From Bactrocera neohumeralis (taxonomy: Eukaryota > Arthropoda > Insecta > Diptera > Tephritidae), in assembly GCF_024586455.1 (NCBI RefSeq), contig NC_065923.1, positions 45,764,264-45,828,263 of the forward strand: 64,000 nt of DNA, given 5' to 3'. Under the pieces are notes generated by a model. It made no database searches and was not told the DNA's origin. It worked only from the letters and a program-made list of their open reading frames with translations. This document shows positions 13,600-25,149 of this stretch, in pieces (position 1 is the first letter of the stretch; every line of letters starts with the position of its first letter). The position numbers and the translations under genes are program-made.

Positions 13600-14345
13600 C
13601 TCAATATTTTCGGTAGCAGTACACAACGTTGAAAAATTCTGAAATCCAAAGTATCCAATTCATTAGCAAAAAATTTTCCCGGATCAATAATTGCTTTGAA
13701 CGAAGTTAAAAAATTCCGAATGCAAAGTTGTTTCAAAGAATTTAGAGATGTATCAGCAGATGTTACCATAAGAAAGAAAAAACGACCTACGTGAAGAATT
13801 GGATGAAAAATGCAGTAAAGAAGAAATTGAACTCAAAAACACTTTCTACATCATACTTGACTTATCTGTGGAAAGAAGAGAAGATTCGCCGTTGTGAGTG
13901 ACAAACACGAACCGTTTTCATTTCTATGACAGTTCCAAGATTTGAAAGATTTTTAACTCAACGCAGCTGTAAACAATTTAGCAAACAAGTAATGTGATAA
14001 TATATCTGATAAGTTGTTCAATGAAGCTCTTCACCTCAGACACGTTAACGATGAAAATGTTGAAACCCTTACTATAACTTATTGATTTCCATCTATGCTT
14101 GAAAATTAAGAAGTCCTTTCCAAAATATTTGCATCGCTTTGAGAACATTTAGCACTTTACACGTTTCTGTTTTAAGTGTTGAACGTTCGTTTAGAAAGTT
14201 AGCAAGGATCAAAAGCTTTCATTGATCATGCTCGTCACAGAATAGGATTTCAGCACTAGCTACACTGTGCCTAGAAGTGCAAAGAAGTGGGATTGCCAGA
14301 CTATTATTAATGCATTCGCTGCCACCAAAGCTCGGGAGGCTATTA
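13600..14345 (+). pseudogene. hAT-type transposase C-terminal relic (ZMYM1-like)
   Basis: On the plus strand near 14165 one frame reads VSVLSVERSFRKLARIKSF, then after a stop SQNRISALATLCLE. These match the hAT dimerisation motif (VSVASAERSFSKLKLIK ... RLNSLALLSIE) of zinc finger MYM-type/hAT proteins. The preceding 500 bases carry weak matching text broken by many stops. It is a small, old fragment and its left border is uncertain. Confidence 0.6.
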
Positions 14346-14349
14346 TAAC

Positions 14350-15355
14350 TTATAAATGCCAAATAATTGAACATTTGATGACTTTAAACTGCATGTTCAA
14401 AAATTTATTAATTGCTATCTATATATACATATATTCCGATATAATCTGAAAAAATATTTTTGACTGAAAGTCTATGCTTGAACTGGTTTAAACACTATTG
14501 ATTTTCAAAATAGTGCAAAACAATTTTGTTCCAGTCAACATCTACAAGAAAGCATCTTTATTATAGATATAATGAGAGTGTGAAACACTTCGTCGTATTT
14601 GGGTTATTCTTTAACAACATTGAAGTAGTAAGTGGGAAGAAAATTAAAAGGATGGAATAGGGAGGGGCCTCCACCTTTTTATCCCTCCGCTCAGTTTTCT
14701 CTTGGCGGCTCTCACTCTACATTCATCAAACGAATTTACTAGTGAATAGAATTGGGTTTATGAATATATGACGTCGAAACTGTTTATCTATCTAGCCAGG
14801 ACTTATAAAAAAAGTATGGAAGATTGAATTAAACGTTCGCTTGCATTGGAGCTGTTCTCAAAGCCATCAAGAATTTGTATTAAAGTACGTGAAAATGTAA
14901 TTTTTGTTTCTGGCAGTCTGAGTCATATTTGATCAGACTATATATAACAAAAAATCATTAGTTTTGGCATCTTTTGCATGAATTGATCGTTAACTTTTGA
15001 TCAAAATAAGCCTTATCTAGCTATATGGCTGATGTTTGACTGAAAACTGTTTGGTTAGACTAGGTAACTTTTTAAAAGAAAACACTTTTTAGAGAAAATT
15101 TTTATTTTTTTATGAAATTGTGAGGGCTGCATACCAATTACAGTTGTTTTATAACTTTCCGATATCATTGTTGTAATAAAATTTATTTACTTATAGCTGC
15201 TGAATTATTTTCCAGGAAGAATTCTTTTGAGGGCTGTCAACACAGCAGTCATCATCTTGGACGAAGTTTTTGCATATACAAATATCCATGAATGATTTTC
15301 ATTTAAAAACCTTAAATTGCGATATCTTACCAACCATACTTCGACAACTTAAATT
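14350..15355. other. Intergenic stretch, nothing recognised
   Basis: No domain-bearing ORF, terminal repeat or RNA gene is visible. Short AT repeats only. Confidence 0.5.
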
Positions 15356-15359
15356 TCAA

Positions 15360-15941
15360 TGTTTTTGAAGGTTAGGTTAAGTCTAGCATTAATGGGTTAA
15401 ATAAGTTTCATTGAATAAAAAACAGCATTTTTCAACAATTTTTTTCCCATAAAAAAATGTAATATTTTGCTATAATTTTTTATCGTTACAAACATACTTT
15501 ATTAACAAGGAACTTCTGAATTTTTTGAAAAAAAAAATATTTTAAACTCGGCCATTGCGACGCCATTTCCGGTGACAACAAAAAATATGCACCTGCGTTG
15601 GTAGGATAACTCCTAATGAGAGTTTTGAATTTTTACGAAAAAAAATAAAATTTCCAAATACATTTTGTACAAAAAAAAATAGCGGTAAAATTTTAAAATT
15701 AAAAATTTTTCAATGATATATATTTTTCTTAAAATACATGTCATGTCAGTGTCGAGAAAAACGCATTTAAAAACGGCACACTTTGCTTCGCTATCCTCGA
15801 GCGCAGAAGTTCTCAAGGCTGTATCTCCGAAGTTATTACTCGGTTCTATTTGAAATGGAAAATATTCTAGAGGTGTTGAATTTAATAAGATAATAACAAA
15901 AATCAATTTTTTTTAAACCCGTAAACACATGTAACTTCTTA
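15360..15941. repeat. Dispersed repeat, copy 1 (second copy at 41107)
   Basis: This shares with 41107-41580 the core AAACTCGGCCATTGCGACGC, then CCGTTTCCGGTGACAAC-like text (here CCATTTCC), and farther on TCTCCGAAGTTATTACTCGG. The right end CACATGTAACTTCTTA is close to the inverse of TTAAGGAGTTACATGAG at the left of the second copy, so the family may be a TIR element. The minus-strand ORF at 15613-15906 lies within the repeat and shows no domain. Confidence 0.6.
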
Positions 15942-15944
15942 CCG

Positions 15945-16500
15945 TGGTATTCATACTATATTGTCTGCACTATATTGTCTGCCTAATACAGGAATTAGTT
16001 GGCACCGAGAGGAAACTCTTGCCGCTTTTTTATTGGCTTATTATTTCTATTGATTTATTAGTGATTTTATAAAAAAAATATCCTCTTTATATTTGAATTG
16101 ACTTTTCGAACAATTCTTTCTGTCTTAACATATGATTATAATTAAAATGTAATGTGTTTGTTATAATTTACGAGTAGAGTAATTCATTATTCTCTTTTAC
16201 ACTGTTTGTAGCCATGAATCGAACTAGTTAACTATTCTTGTTTGTTTGTTCTTTTTAAAATCAATATGTTTGCATAGTAATGCAAATGAACGCTATTATC
16301 TCCTTTTCTAGGTAGCTGTGTGGACACAGATTTATTGGTTTCCCAGTCAGCATTTTGATGCAAAGTATACTTGAAACAATGTTTATTACTCAGCGAATGT
16401 TTATTACCCTATAGATTATAAGCTGTGCTTAAAAAAAAATGTAGTCCACCTTACCTTACAATTTCAAAGACTGTGTGGAAGGGCAGCCGATAATGGTTCA
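15945..16500. other. Intergenic stretch, nothing recognised
   Basis: Short stretch between a repeat and a mariner. No ORF or motif. Confidence 0.5.
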
Positions 16501-16504
16501 CATG

Positions 16505-17335
16505 AACCTGCAAGGGGTGTTCCAAAGTAAACCTTTTAATGTAGTGTCCCCTGGCGGTGCCATCTATATGCCGACTGGTGCGTTAGAATCTGCTATCTTT
16601 ATCGATTGTCCAGTGAGAATTTCATGACTTTCCATTGATTGAAAGTGAATTTATTGCCTTTTAAGTGTCAGTGTGTTTGTGTTATCGGTGCGAAAATGAG
16701 CTTCGAATAAAGAGCCAACCTTAAATTTTGTTTTTAAATTGGTAAAACTTTTACCGAAACGTTTTAAATGATGAAACAAGTTTATGGCGATGATTACCTA
16801 TCCCGTAGCAGAGTGCACGAGTGGTTTCAAGGTTTTCAAAGTGGTCGTGAGGACATAAATGACGATCGATTTATCAACATCCGTTTACCGGAAATTCCAT
16901 CGATTTACGCATTTTGTGTACACGGTTTGTTCCGCACAAATTTACTGACGACAAAAAATTGCTTAGAATCCAACATTCGAAGGACCGATTGTGACCGATT
17001 ATTTGACCAAAAATCTCATTTTAACCATTAACCACTCCCCGTATTCACCTGATATGGCACCGTGCGACTTCTTCCTTTTCGGAAAAGTTAATTAGCCCAT
17101 GAAAGAAAAGCGTTATGCAGTCGTAGAGAACATTCAAAAGGCTTGCACCGGCATATTGGCGGCCATATCGTCCACCGAGCAAATACACTCGTTCGACATG
17201 CTTTTCGACCGTGCAAAAGCTGTATTGAAGCAGATGGGGACTATTTTGAATAAAATATATTGATTTTGCCGAAAAAAACCATTTGTACTGTTTTCTTTTA
17301 ACTCCTCTTTATTTTGGAATGCACTTTGTATAAAA
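16505..17335 (+). pseudogene. Mariner element with internally deleted transposase
   Basis: The left end GGTGTTCCAAAGTAAACC resembles the inverse of the right end (GTGCATTCCAAAATAAA on the complement), consistent with mariner TIRs. The plus strand begins near 16696 with MSFE followed by a stop and RANLKFCF. It continues VYGDDYLSRSRVHEWFQGFQ (paired HTH region) to about 17030. The middle DDD core is missing. Then SPDMAPCDFFLFGK near 17048 supplies the third-Asp block, and the end reads AKAVLKQMGTILNKIY. At about 830 bp it is shorter than the 1.3 kb usual for mariner. Several stops make it inactive. Confidence 0.85.
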
Positions 17336-17344
17336 AACAAGAAA

Positions 17345-17520
17345 AGATATTGCACCAAAGCTATAATACCCTTCACAAATACAAAAGGTTCTTTACAAGA
17401 ACTTTGATTGGCCAGTTTGTATGGCAGCTATATGCTATAATATAGAGATTGCACCGTTGTCGTGGATAATACAACATGCAAAAAAAATGTGCATCTGTTT
17501 TGAATTTTTTTAAAAAGGAG
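17345..17520 (+). repeat. DINE-type repeat fragment
   Basis: The text GCCAGTTTGTATGGCAGC followed by TATATGCTATAATATAGAG recurs near 19683 (CAGTTTGTATGTCAGCTATA). This is a second DINE-like subfamily, seen here only as scraps. Confidence 0.5.
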
Positions 17521-17734
17521 GCTCTTCTTGGATCATCTGTTAATAAAAACATTTATTTTTTTCGAGTGGGCTTCTTTTGTTACATTTTCGCTTGTAGGTC
17601 TCTCTGAAGCCTCCAACCGTAGTCTGCCATCATCTTCCTTGGTATCATATTTCTATCTCCTAAATATTTTAGTGAAATCACATTGCTATTTACTTAAATA
17701 TATTCTTAATTTTCCGGAGAGTTGTCGTCCGAAG

Positions 17735-17945
17735 AAATGAAACCAGTTTTGAAAGTATTCGACACAGTAACCGCCGTCGGAAGCAGAGGAAGACCACCAT
17801 GGAAAGACCAGGAGCAGAAGGACCTGACTACATTTGGAATCTCTAATTGGCGCCAAACAGCAAGAGGAAGAACGATTGGCGCGCTATTGTGAACTCGGCT
17901 ATAACCGCGTAAGCGCTGTCTACCCCAATAAAGAAAGATGAAAAA
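17735..17945 (+). pseudogene. LINE 3' tail fragment
   Basis: The plus strand reads LKVFDTVTAVGSRGRPPWKD, then LTTFGISNWRQTARGR. This is the C-terminus of the same LINE family as the copy at 1190. It closes with a TACCCCAATAAAGAAAGATG tail. Only the last 70 or so codons remain. Confidence 0.8.
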
Positions 17946-17949
17946 AAGT

Positions 17950-18405
17950 CGAGTTGGAAATAAAGAAAATGTACTTTAAGACTCATTAGACATTCAAAAT
18001 CCTTGAAATTCTTTTAACATTCGTTTGACATTTTTTTTTAGTAAAGGCCTCTCTTATTACCTAAAATTTTCCTTCTCTTTGAGAATCTGATCAGGGTTTG
18101 CTGAACTGTGGATCAGATATAACCCGTCGAATATCTGGTTCAACCTTGGAGGCCAGCACGTTTTTGGTCCTGTGATTTGCTCGGTCTCTACTATCACAAG
18201 ACTCAAAAAGAAAAGGAATTCGATGTTGTCCAAACAAGATAACCAGTATTTTAATCACCGTTTCCCAAACGTTTTCTTTATATTTTAAATTGCAAATAAC
18301 CAATTCCAAGTTTTTGTAGGTTTCCTTGAAGTGTACAGAATGACTCACGTAAATGGGAGTATGCAACCGGCATTGTAAAGCAGAACTGGTTCAACGCTTT
18401 TTTTT
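17950..18405. other. Spacer between LINE copies
   Basis: A minus-strand ORF of 91 codons (18091-18366) shows no domain. Nothing else is seen. Confidence 0.4.
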
Positions 18406-18409
18406 TTGT

Positions 18410-19555
18410 ATTAGCGGCCGAGCAATTGAAAGACGCCGGCAAAGAACTGATAAGTAGCACGCATCAGCATTTTTTTAGAATATGGTCAGACGAAAGCATG
18501 CCCGACGATTGGAATTTAAATGTGCTCTGCCCAACTGCCAAAAAGGAAAACCCCACAATCTGCGCCAACTACCGTGGGATAAGCCACCTCAACATCGCAT
18601 ATAAAGTTCTATTTGGCGTATTGTGTGAAAGATTAAGGCCAACCGTCAACAAACTGATTAAACCTTTTCAGTATGGATTTAGGCTAGAAAATCAACAAGT
18701 CATCAGAAATACACCATTCGCCAAATCTTGGTAAATAGTTACCCGTGAAAAGAGGATCGACAAACACTACCTTTTCATCGATTATACAGCTGCTTTTGAC
18801 AGCACGAAACGGAGCTGCCTTTATGCCGCGATGTCTGAATTTGGTATCCCCGCAAAACTAATACGGCTGTGTAAACTGACGTTGAGTAACACCAAAAGCT
18901 CCGTCAGGATCAGGAAGAACCTCTCCGAGCCGTTCGATATCAAACGAGACTTCAGACAAAGAGACTCTCTACCGTGCGACTTCTTCAAATGTACATTATA
19001 AGAATACATACAGTAGAGTGTTTAACTGTTGGCGTACGTCGATGATATGGATATAATTTTTTTCTGCTTTCTGCAGGTTGGACAAAGAAGCGAAGGAAAT
19101 GGGTCTGAAGGTAAACGAGGGCAAGACGAAACAGGTCCTGTCATCAACAAACAGTCGCGACTTCGCTCCCATGTCACTGTTGACAGTCATAATTTCGAAG
19201 TCGTAGATAATTTCGTCTATCTTGGAACCAGTATTAACACCAACAACAACGTCAGCCTTCGAAATCCAACGCAGAATAACTCCTGCCAACAGGTGCTACT
19301 TTGGACTGAGTAGGCAATTGAAAAGTAAAGTCCTCTCTCGACGAACAAAAACCAAATTCAACAAGTCATTCATCAGCCCCATCCTGCTATATGGTGCAGA
19401 GGCATGGACATGACAATATCTGATGACCGAAGTCGACCAGGTCATGTCTTTTGAATGCATGAAAACACTCCAGCTCTGAAAGTGTTCGAGTTGTCGTAAA
19501 CGCGGCCGTGACCGTGTAAGCGATGCCTACGCCAATAATGAAGAAGAACACTTAT
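18410..19555 (+). pseudogene. LINE reverse transcriptase relic, second large copy
   Basis: From 18420 the plus strand reads EQLKDAGKELISSTHQHFF, then NYRGISHLNIAYKVLFGVLC and ERLRPTVNKLIKPFQYGFR. These are RT fingers blocks. An FIDYTAAFDSTK-like palm block appears near 18776. The catalytic box at 19029 is LAYVDDMDI (YVDD, a variant of YADD with both Asp kept). The thumb region (LGSHVTVDSHNFEVVDNF-type) and LYGAEAWT near 19395 follow. A deletion near 19415-19480 joins this to the extreme 3' tail, ending with CTACGCCAATAATGAAGAAG. Frameshifts make it non-functional. Confidence 0.85.
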
Positions 19556-19654
19556 ATATTATATCAGCTGAAAACATGCAGATAATATTTTTGTTGCAGA
19601 CCAGTGTAACCAATTTAAATTTTCGTCTAAATAGTTCGTCTAATTAAAATATTT

Positions 19655-19740
19655 TCAATACATGTATTTTATTCCGATCGTTCAGTTTGTATGTCAGCTA
19701 TATGCTATACATACAATTCATGTTTCTATACATAAATGAC
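19655..19740 (+). repeat. DINE-type scrap
   Basis: CCGATCGTTCAGTTTGTATG followed by TCAGCTATATGCTATA matches the fragment at 17400. Confidence 0.45.
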
Positions 19741-20119
19741 ATATTTCTCTAACATTGCGATTTCGAAGAGACATATGTACATAACCGAATTGAATTCAGC
19801 TCAGTTCCAACGTGTTAGAAATGAAGAAACAATCTTCCAAATGCTGACTGGGTCATCTATAAAAGTTTAACAATTACGCCAGACGAATTTGTTTGTGTAT
19901 TGAGTTAAGCAGCAAGCAACAAGCGCAAAAACATGTTGCTGCTGCACTGACGCAGGTGGATTTATACATACTTACCTATGTACATACACAATTAAAATAG
20001 CATTTTATAGCTGCTCAGTAATCAATGATGATTATAAGTAAAATGTCTCCTAGCAGGACCCAAGCTGACCGAATGCACCATTCATACAGTATTATTAATC
20101 AATTGAACTTGTTTATATA

Positions 20120-20240
20120 CATTTTGTATTTATATTCTTGCCACCTGTTGCTACAGAGTATAATAGTTTTGTATCACTTAGAACTAAGTAAGGTAGATAT
20201 AGGGATAGACATATGTATATATATATATATATATATCAAG
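20120..20240 (+). repeat. DINE left end and AT microsatellite
   Basis: The start TTGCCACCTGTTGCTACAGA with TATAATAGTTTTGTATCACT matches the forward start of the copy at 47445 (ATGTTGCTACAGGG...). It runs into an (AT)n tract at 20213-20236 and then meets an oppositely oriented copy. Confidence 0.6.
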
Positions 20241-21510
20241 TAAGAAAGGGATAAGTTCGGGTGCAACCGAATACTGTCTCTCTCAGTCCATGCAAGAATC
20301 AGTGCTTGGAAAATATCTTGATGAAAATTGGTAACCAGAGGATCCTTGAATACAAAAAAAATTTATATCCACGATGGGCAATATATAACTCACACACTGA
20401 CCGACAAATTTGGCATTAGATTCGTTAGAAAAACGAAATTATATGCACTATATGGGAATGGGGCGTGGTACCGGCCCGATTTTATCTATTTTGTTCATCT
20501 CACATACTATTAAATTGCCACATACTTAGAAAGTGTTCCCTGGGTTTCACTTAGGTACCTCATATAGCATCACCAACCATAAGGAACAAAGTCAAGTGTA
20601 TGTTCAAAAATCCTGGGAATGGTCATATGGGGGCTAGGTGAAGTTTTCGTCCAATTGTATACACGTTAGGCACAATGATATAGTGTCATGAGTAAAATAC
20701 GTTCCGAAATTTTCATTGAGATAACTCAAATATTGGCCGATATATCCAGCATAAAGTCAACAGGAAGTTCGAAAATTTTTATATATGGTGGCTCAGGGAA
20801 GTATTGACCCGATTCCACCTATTTTGGATACTCAGAATTACTAAAGCAGGAAAAGGGTTCTAGTTTCTATCGCGTATCTCACACATTGACCGAATTTTCG
20901 AACAGACGTCAGCTATAAACTACGTGTAATCCACATATTCGGTCTTAAATCGCACTACATCAATCAGCTGTACGGTAGACACATTAAATTTATCTCCGAG
21001 ATGGTACGAATTTTTGGGAGCCGATGTGAAAATAACGCTGGACGTTAATACCACTTTTTTGCTTAAATCATTTATTGGGATCCTACCGACCGGTTAAATT
21101 TAGTAAGTGACATTCGAACGTTATATTCCCATTTCACAGAAAATGGGCGAAATCGGACTATAACCACGCCTACTTCCCATATAACACATTTTTAGATACC
21201 ATTTGATTCTTTCACTTTCGTGATCAAATAAAGAGGTAACTGTTATAACGGGATAAATATTTGCCCGAATAATGCTTTTAGACTATGCCACCTTATGACC
21301 AAAAATTGCCCAAATTCAACCAAACCTTTTCAAACACCTAGGTACCAAATATGTAGACCCCAGTATCTGTAGTTGACTTGAAAAATATCGGTCAATGTAT
21401 GGGATATTCAATTGAAATTCAGAGAGAATCTTTTCCTGTTAATAATATCTTTGTGTATCGAAAATTGATTGTTTTGGATCAATACTTACCTGAGCGCCCA
21501 TGCGCCTAAT
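20241..21510 (-). mobile_element. DINE-like element, inverse orientation
   Basis: It starts with AGTAAGAAAGGGATAAGTTC and the hairpin TTCGGGTGCAACCGAA, the end seen at 23991 and 52286. The body carries phrases shared with the 47.4 kb copy in inverse or diverged form. The far end is not sharp. No coding capacity; the ORF at 20328-20513 lies inside the repeat. Confidence 0.6.
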
Positions 21511-21544
21511 ACACTTTGTTTCATTGCTATATAGACAGCCATTC

Positions 21545-22430
21545 CACCACGAAAAAAGGAAAGAAACAAATTTCTTCTTTTTCTAATAATTTACAGTGTT
21601 TCCAATATTATTAATGAGCGCGAATATTCGATTTGGCATTGAGTTGGTGTTATTAGAAAGCATTTCTGAGGTTAATAAAGCCCTTGTTTCCAATCGCAAT
21701 AGGACTTACATCAGGAGTACAAGCTGACTTTTCCAAAAGATCGATATTTTTACGTTGAAGCCACGTTTTCGTCGACCTGCTCGTATGGACTCTTGCTTTG
21801 TCTTATTGAAAAGAGAAACATTTTAACAGATGACTGCAGTATAGGGTAGCGAAATAGTTTCTAACACTTCCTGGTACTCGGAACTATTCATTTGGCCAGA
21901 AAGGAAACGCCCGATTACTATAAGTGAGCCACAGCCGAAATTGCGCTTTGACAAATATCGCGGCTCTTTTCGAAAATCTCTCCAGTACCCCAAAAAGCCG
22001 TCTGGACTATCAAGGTTAAATTTTGCTCATTGGAAAAAATCACCTAGGACCAAGAGTACAGCTTTTGTAAACGCATTGCCTACTTTGCCGCAACCGTATA
22101 ATTCATAATTTAATTTTTCATAATCTTACCTGATGCCAGTCTTTACCCATGTGATTTCGTACAAAACTAGAGACTTTATGGGAGGGTCGTTTTATTTGAT
22201 AACTAATTTTTTTCGACCGGAGGAAGTTCTTTGGTCACAATTTTCTTTGTTGTTCAGGTAATTACACGCCACTGTTTCGGACCTTCCTAAAATCCGAGCA
22301 ATGGCGCGATTGGTCAAACCCTCACCATTCAAAACTTCTATAGCTCCTTTCCCATTATTGGTAAGTACACTTTTGCGCGGCTTGTTTGAAGGACTGGAAA
22401 AATCATTGGCTTAAATATATTACGTCTGGA
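21545..22430 (-). pseudogene. Tc3-like transposase relic
   Basis: Read on the minus strand from about 22395: a HTH segment with GKGAIEVLNGEGLTNRAIAR and ILGRSETVACNYLNN. Farther on near 22020 comes the catalytic-domain block KFNLDSPDGFLGYWRDFRKE (Tc3 consensus FNLDGPDGFxxYWHDLRKE, which holds the first catalytic Asp), then RNFGCGSLIVIG. Stops and frame changes occur between blocks. The C-terminal third is not clear. Terminal repeats were not identified. Confidence 0.8.
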
Positions 22431-22739
22431 GGGGATTGCTTTGAAGGCGACAAAATGAATATTGATGAATAATTAAATATTTTGCTTTTTATACATTTAT
22501 TTGAAACAGGAAGATTATTTTAATTAATGTCTTATACAGTTGAATATCATGTTGGAAAATTTTTAAATTGACCTTCTGCTATCAATTCTATAAAATTAAA
22601 AACAAACACATTATAAACTGTAGACGTGCGGGTAGCATACTTTATTGCAATGTATAATATTGTAGTCAGTTCGTGCATTGAAGATAAAAATTTCACAAAC
22701 CAAAAGTTTTGAGAATTTTACGAGAACTTCATCTGCAGT

Positions 22740-22839
22740 NNNNNNNNNNNNNNNNNNNNNNNNNNNNNNNNNNNNNNNNNNNNNNNNNNNNNNNNNNNNN
22801 NNNNNNNNNNNNNNNNNNNNNNNNNNNNNNNNNNNNNNN
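22740..22839. other. Assembly gap (100 N)
   Basis: Exactly 100 ambiguous bases, the standard placeholder for a gap of unknown size. Confidence 0.99.
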
Positions 22840-22875
22840 AATGTTTGGTTGAAAAGTGAGGCATGAGTATGCCAG

Positions 22876-22902
22876 AACGCAGGCGGACGCAGGCGGACGC
22901 AC
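22876..22902 (+). repeat. Short tandem repeat beside the gap
   Basis: ACGCAGGCGG is repeated in tandem about two and a half times just after the gap. Confidence 0.7.
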
Positions 22903-22984
22903 ATAGGCCATCATAAGGCCAATTGTACTCCCGGGTGGTAACCAAATATATCCTTACTCAGCAACTCAGTAGCTTGGTAAAAAA

Positions 22985-23640
22985 AAAACACATTTTTCCA
23001 CCCTAGCCACCCAGTGTCTCATCATCTTCCGCGCCTGAAATAGCGGACCATCTCGTCTGCTTTTCGTTTCCTTCTGTTCCTATACCGGATACCCATACTA
23101 TTTACCTAGTTAACTGTTGAGAGTCTAGTTATTGCATACTTGCATAACTTAAAGCAGTGAGTATGAGCTTATTATTGGCGCTACGGATAGCCTTAATTAC
23201 CGCTTGACTATCCACTAGAAGATTAAAGCAGAATCCCCATTTGCAACTTCTGTTATACCCATAATTTTAACAGAACTACTGAAGCGATCTTCTGCTTATG
23301 GACTACTTCAAAAGAAGTCCGCTCCTACTCCTATTTACCCTTTGATCTTTCGGTAAACCTGTTCCAGAGGTTTAATACGACACCAACGAATCAAATTTTA
23401 GTAATGAGCGGATGATACTTCCGTGGAGCCAATAGTCCAAATGGGATCGTAAGTCCCATTCTGAAACAATAGTTCTGCTGCAGAAGTTCCAGATTCGAAA
23501 GGTTTTGAAAACCCTGCTCTCATTGTGTTCTCTCAAGCTTGGTTCTGTATCTAAGATAACTTCGAGATATTTGACAAAGCACAATAGTACAATAGTTCTG
23601 CCCCGTAATGTGGGAAGATTGAATTGCAAAGTTTTTGCCC
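22985..23640 (-). pseudogene. LINE ORF2 RT-thumb and RNase H relic
   Basis: On the minus strand from 23629: FVKYLEVILDTEPSLREHNE then RSLLKFDSLVSY. This is the region after RT in I/R1/jockey-type LINEs (KYLGVxLDxxLSWxxHI ... RPxLxYGSLVW). From 23240 down, LLVDSQAVIKAI-like text and, near 23080, WVSGIGTEGNEKQ resemble the RNase H DS.AVI block and the VPGH..I.GNE.AD block. Stops are frequent. The family differs from the LINE at 1190 and may be that of the zinc-knuckle scrap at 4205. Confidence 0.7.
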
Positions 23641-23644
23641 TTCT

Positions 23645-23990
23645 TATAAATCCCAGAATAGAATACAGCGAGGTATTTTAACAAAAAGCTACGGATTTCG
23701 TGGAGTCACTTTTATACGTTAATCTCTGTTAGTTGGTGTTACTTATTTGTTTTGACATATCAGAAAGTTTTACCAGTTTTGATTTTCTTGTGGTTATAAA
23801 TAGACATTTAGTATATCAGAGAAAGAAAATGTTTTCAATTCCTTCCTTTTAAACCTTTTGTAGACAATCTTAGTACTCCAGTTTGAAGACATTTCGGGAC
23901 AGTTCCCACATCTTGAAAAAAAATCAATTGCATTACAAAAAACCTGTCTTTCCAAGAACAAAATAACTCATATTCATTTTCATTAAAAAA
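23645..23990. other. Spacer, nothing recognised
   Basis: No ORF or motif. Confidence 0.45.
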
Positions 23991-25055
23991 CAAGTAAGGA
24001 AGGGCTAAGTTCGGGTGTCACCGAACATTTTATACTCTCGCATGGTAAAGTGATAATCGAGATTTCATTATCCGTCATTTACATATTTTTCAAATACCGT
24101 ATTTGTGTAAAGTTTATTATCATCATTGGTTCCTAATGTTTATACTCGTATTATACAAAGAAGGCATCAGATGGAATTCAAAATAGCTTTATATTGGAAG
24201 AAGGCGTGGTTGTGAACCGATTTCAGCCATATTTCGTACATGTCATCAAGGTGTTAAGAAAACATTATATACCGAATTTCATTGAAATCGGTCTAGTAGC
24301 TCCCGAGATATGGTTCTTGGTCCATAAGTGGCGGCGCCACGCCCATTTTCAATTTTTAAAAAAAGCCTGGGGGCAGCTTCCTTCTGCCACTTCTTCCGTA
24401 AAATTTAGTGTTTCTGACGTTTTTTGTTAGTCGGTTAACGCACTTTTTAGTGATTTTGAACATAACCTTTGTATGGGAGGTGGGGCGTTTATTATCCGAT
24501 TTCTTCCATTTTTGAACTGTAAATGGAAATACCTGAAGGAATTGACTCTATAGAGTTTGGTTGACAGAGCTATAATAGTTTCCGAGATATGTACAAAAAA
24601 CTTAGTAGGGGGCGGGCCACGCCCACTTTTCCAAAAAAATTACTTCCAAATATGTCCTCCCTAATGCGATCCTTTGTGCCAAATTTCACTTTAATATCTT
24701 TATTTATGGCTTAGTTATGACACTTTATAGGTTTTCGGTTTCCGCCATTTTGTGGGCGTGGCAGTGGGCCGATTTTGCCCATCTTCGAACTTAACCTTCT
24801 TATGGAGCCAAGGAATACGTGTACCAAGCTTCATCATGATATCTCAATTTTTACTCAAGTTACAGCTTGCACGGACGGACGGACGGACAGACGGACGGAC
24901 AGACAGACATCCGGATTTCGACTCTACTCGTCGCCCTGATCACTTTGGTATATATAACCCTATATCTGACTCTTTTAGTTTTAGGACTTACAAACAGCCG
25001 TTATGTGAACAAAACTATAATACTCTCCTTAGCAACATTGTTGCGAGAGTATAAA
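23991..25055 (-). mobile_element. DINE/Helitron-like non-autonomous element, near-complete
   Basis: The left end is CAAGTAAGGAAGGGCTAAGT with hairpin TTCGGGTGTCACCGAA, then TTTATACTCTCGCA. The right end is TTGCGAGAGTATAAA, the inverse of that last word, so the body is bracketed by a subterminal inverted repeat. Near 24869-24908 lies a tandem of ACGG/ACAG tetramers, followed by CATCCGGATTTCGACTCTAC and GATCACTTTGGTATATATA. This architecture is known from DINE-1/INE-1 Helitron relatives in flies. The ORFs at 24194, 24752 and 24867 are repeat text, not genes. A closely similar copy lies at 52286-53300. Confidence 0.75.
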
Positions 25056-25149
25056 ACATTAATAAATTCATTTACAACAAAAGTTGAAAGCTTAAGTTTA
25101 TGTTAAAACGGAGATCAAAGAGCCATCAGTGGTTTTAAAGAGATCAATA

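Noticed and set aside
22611..22945. ORFs running through the 22740 gap
   Set aside because: Their length comes from translating N bases.
24752..25106. ORFs of 79-100 codons in the DINE element
   Set aside because: They follow repeat text, including ACGG tetramers read as RTDGRTDG, and recur in the copy at 52983-53319 for the same reason.
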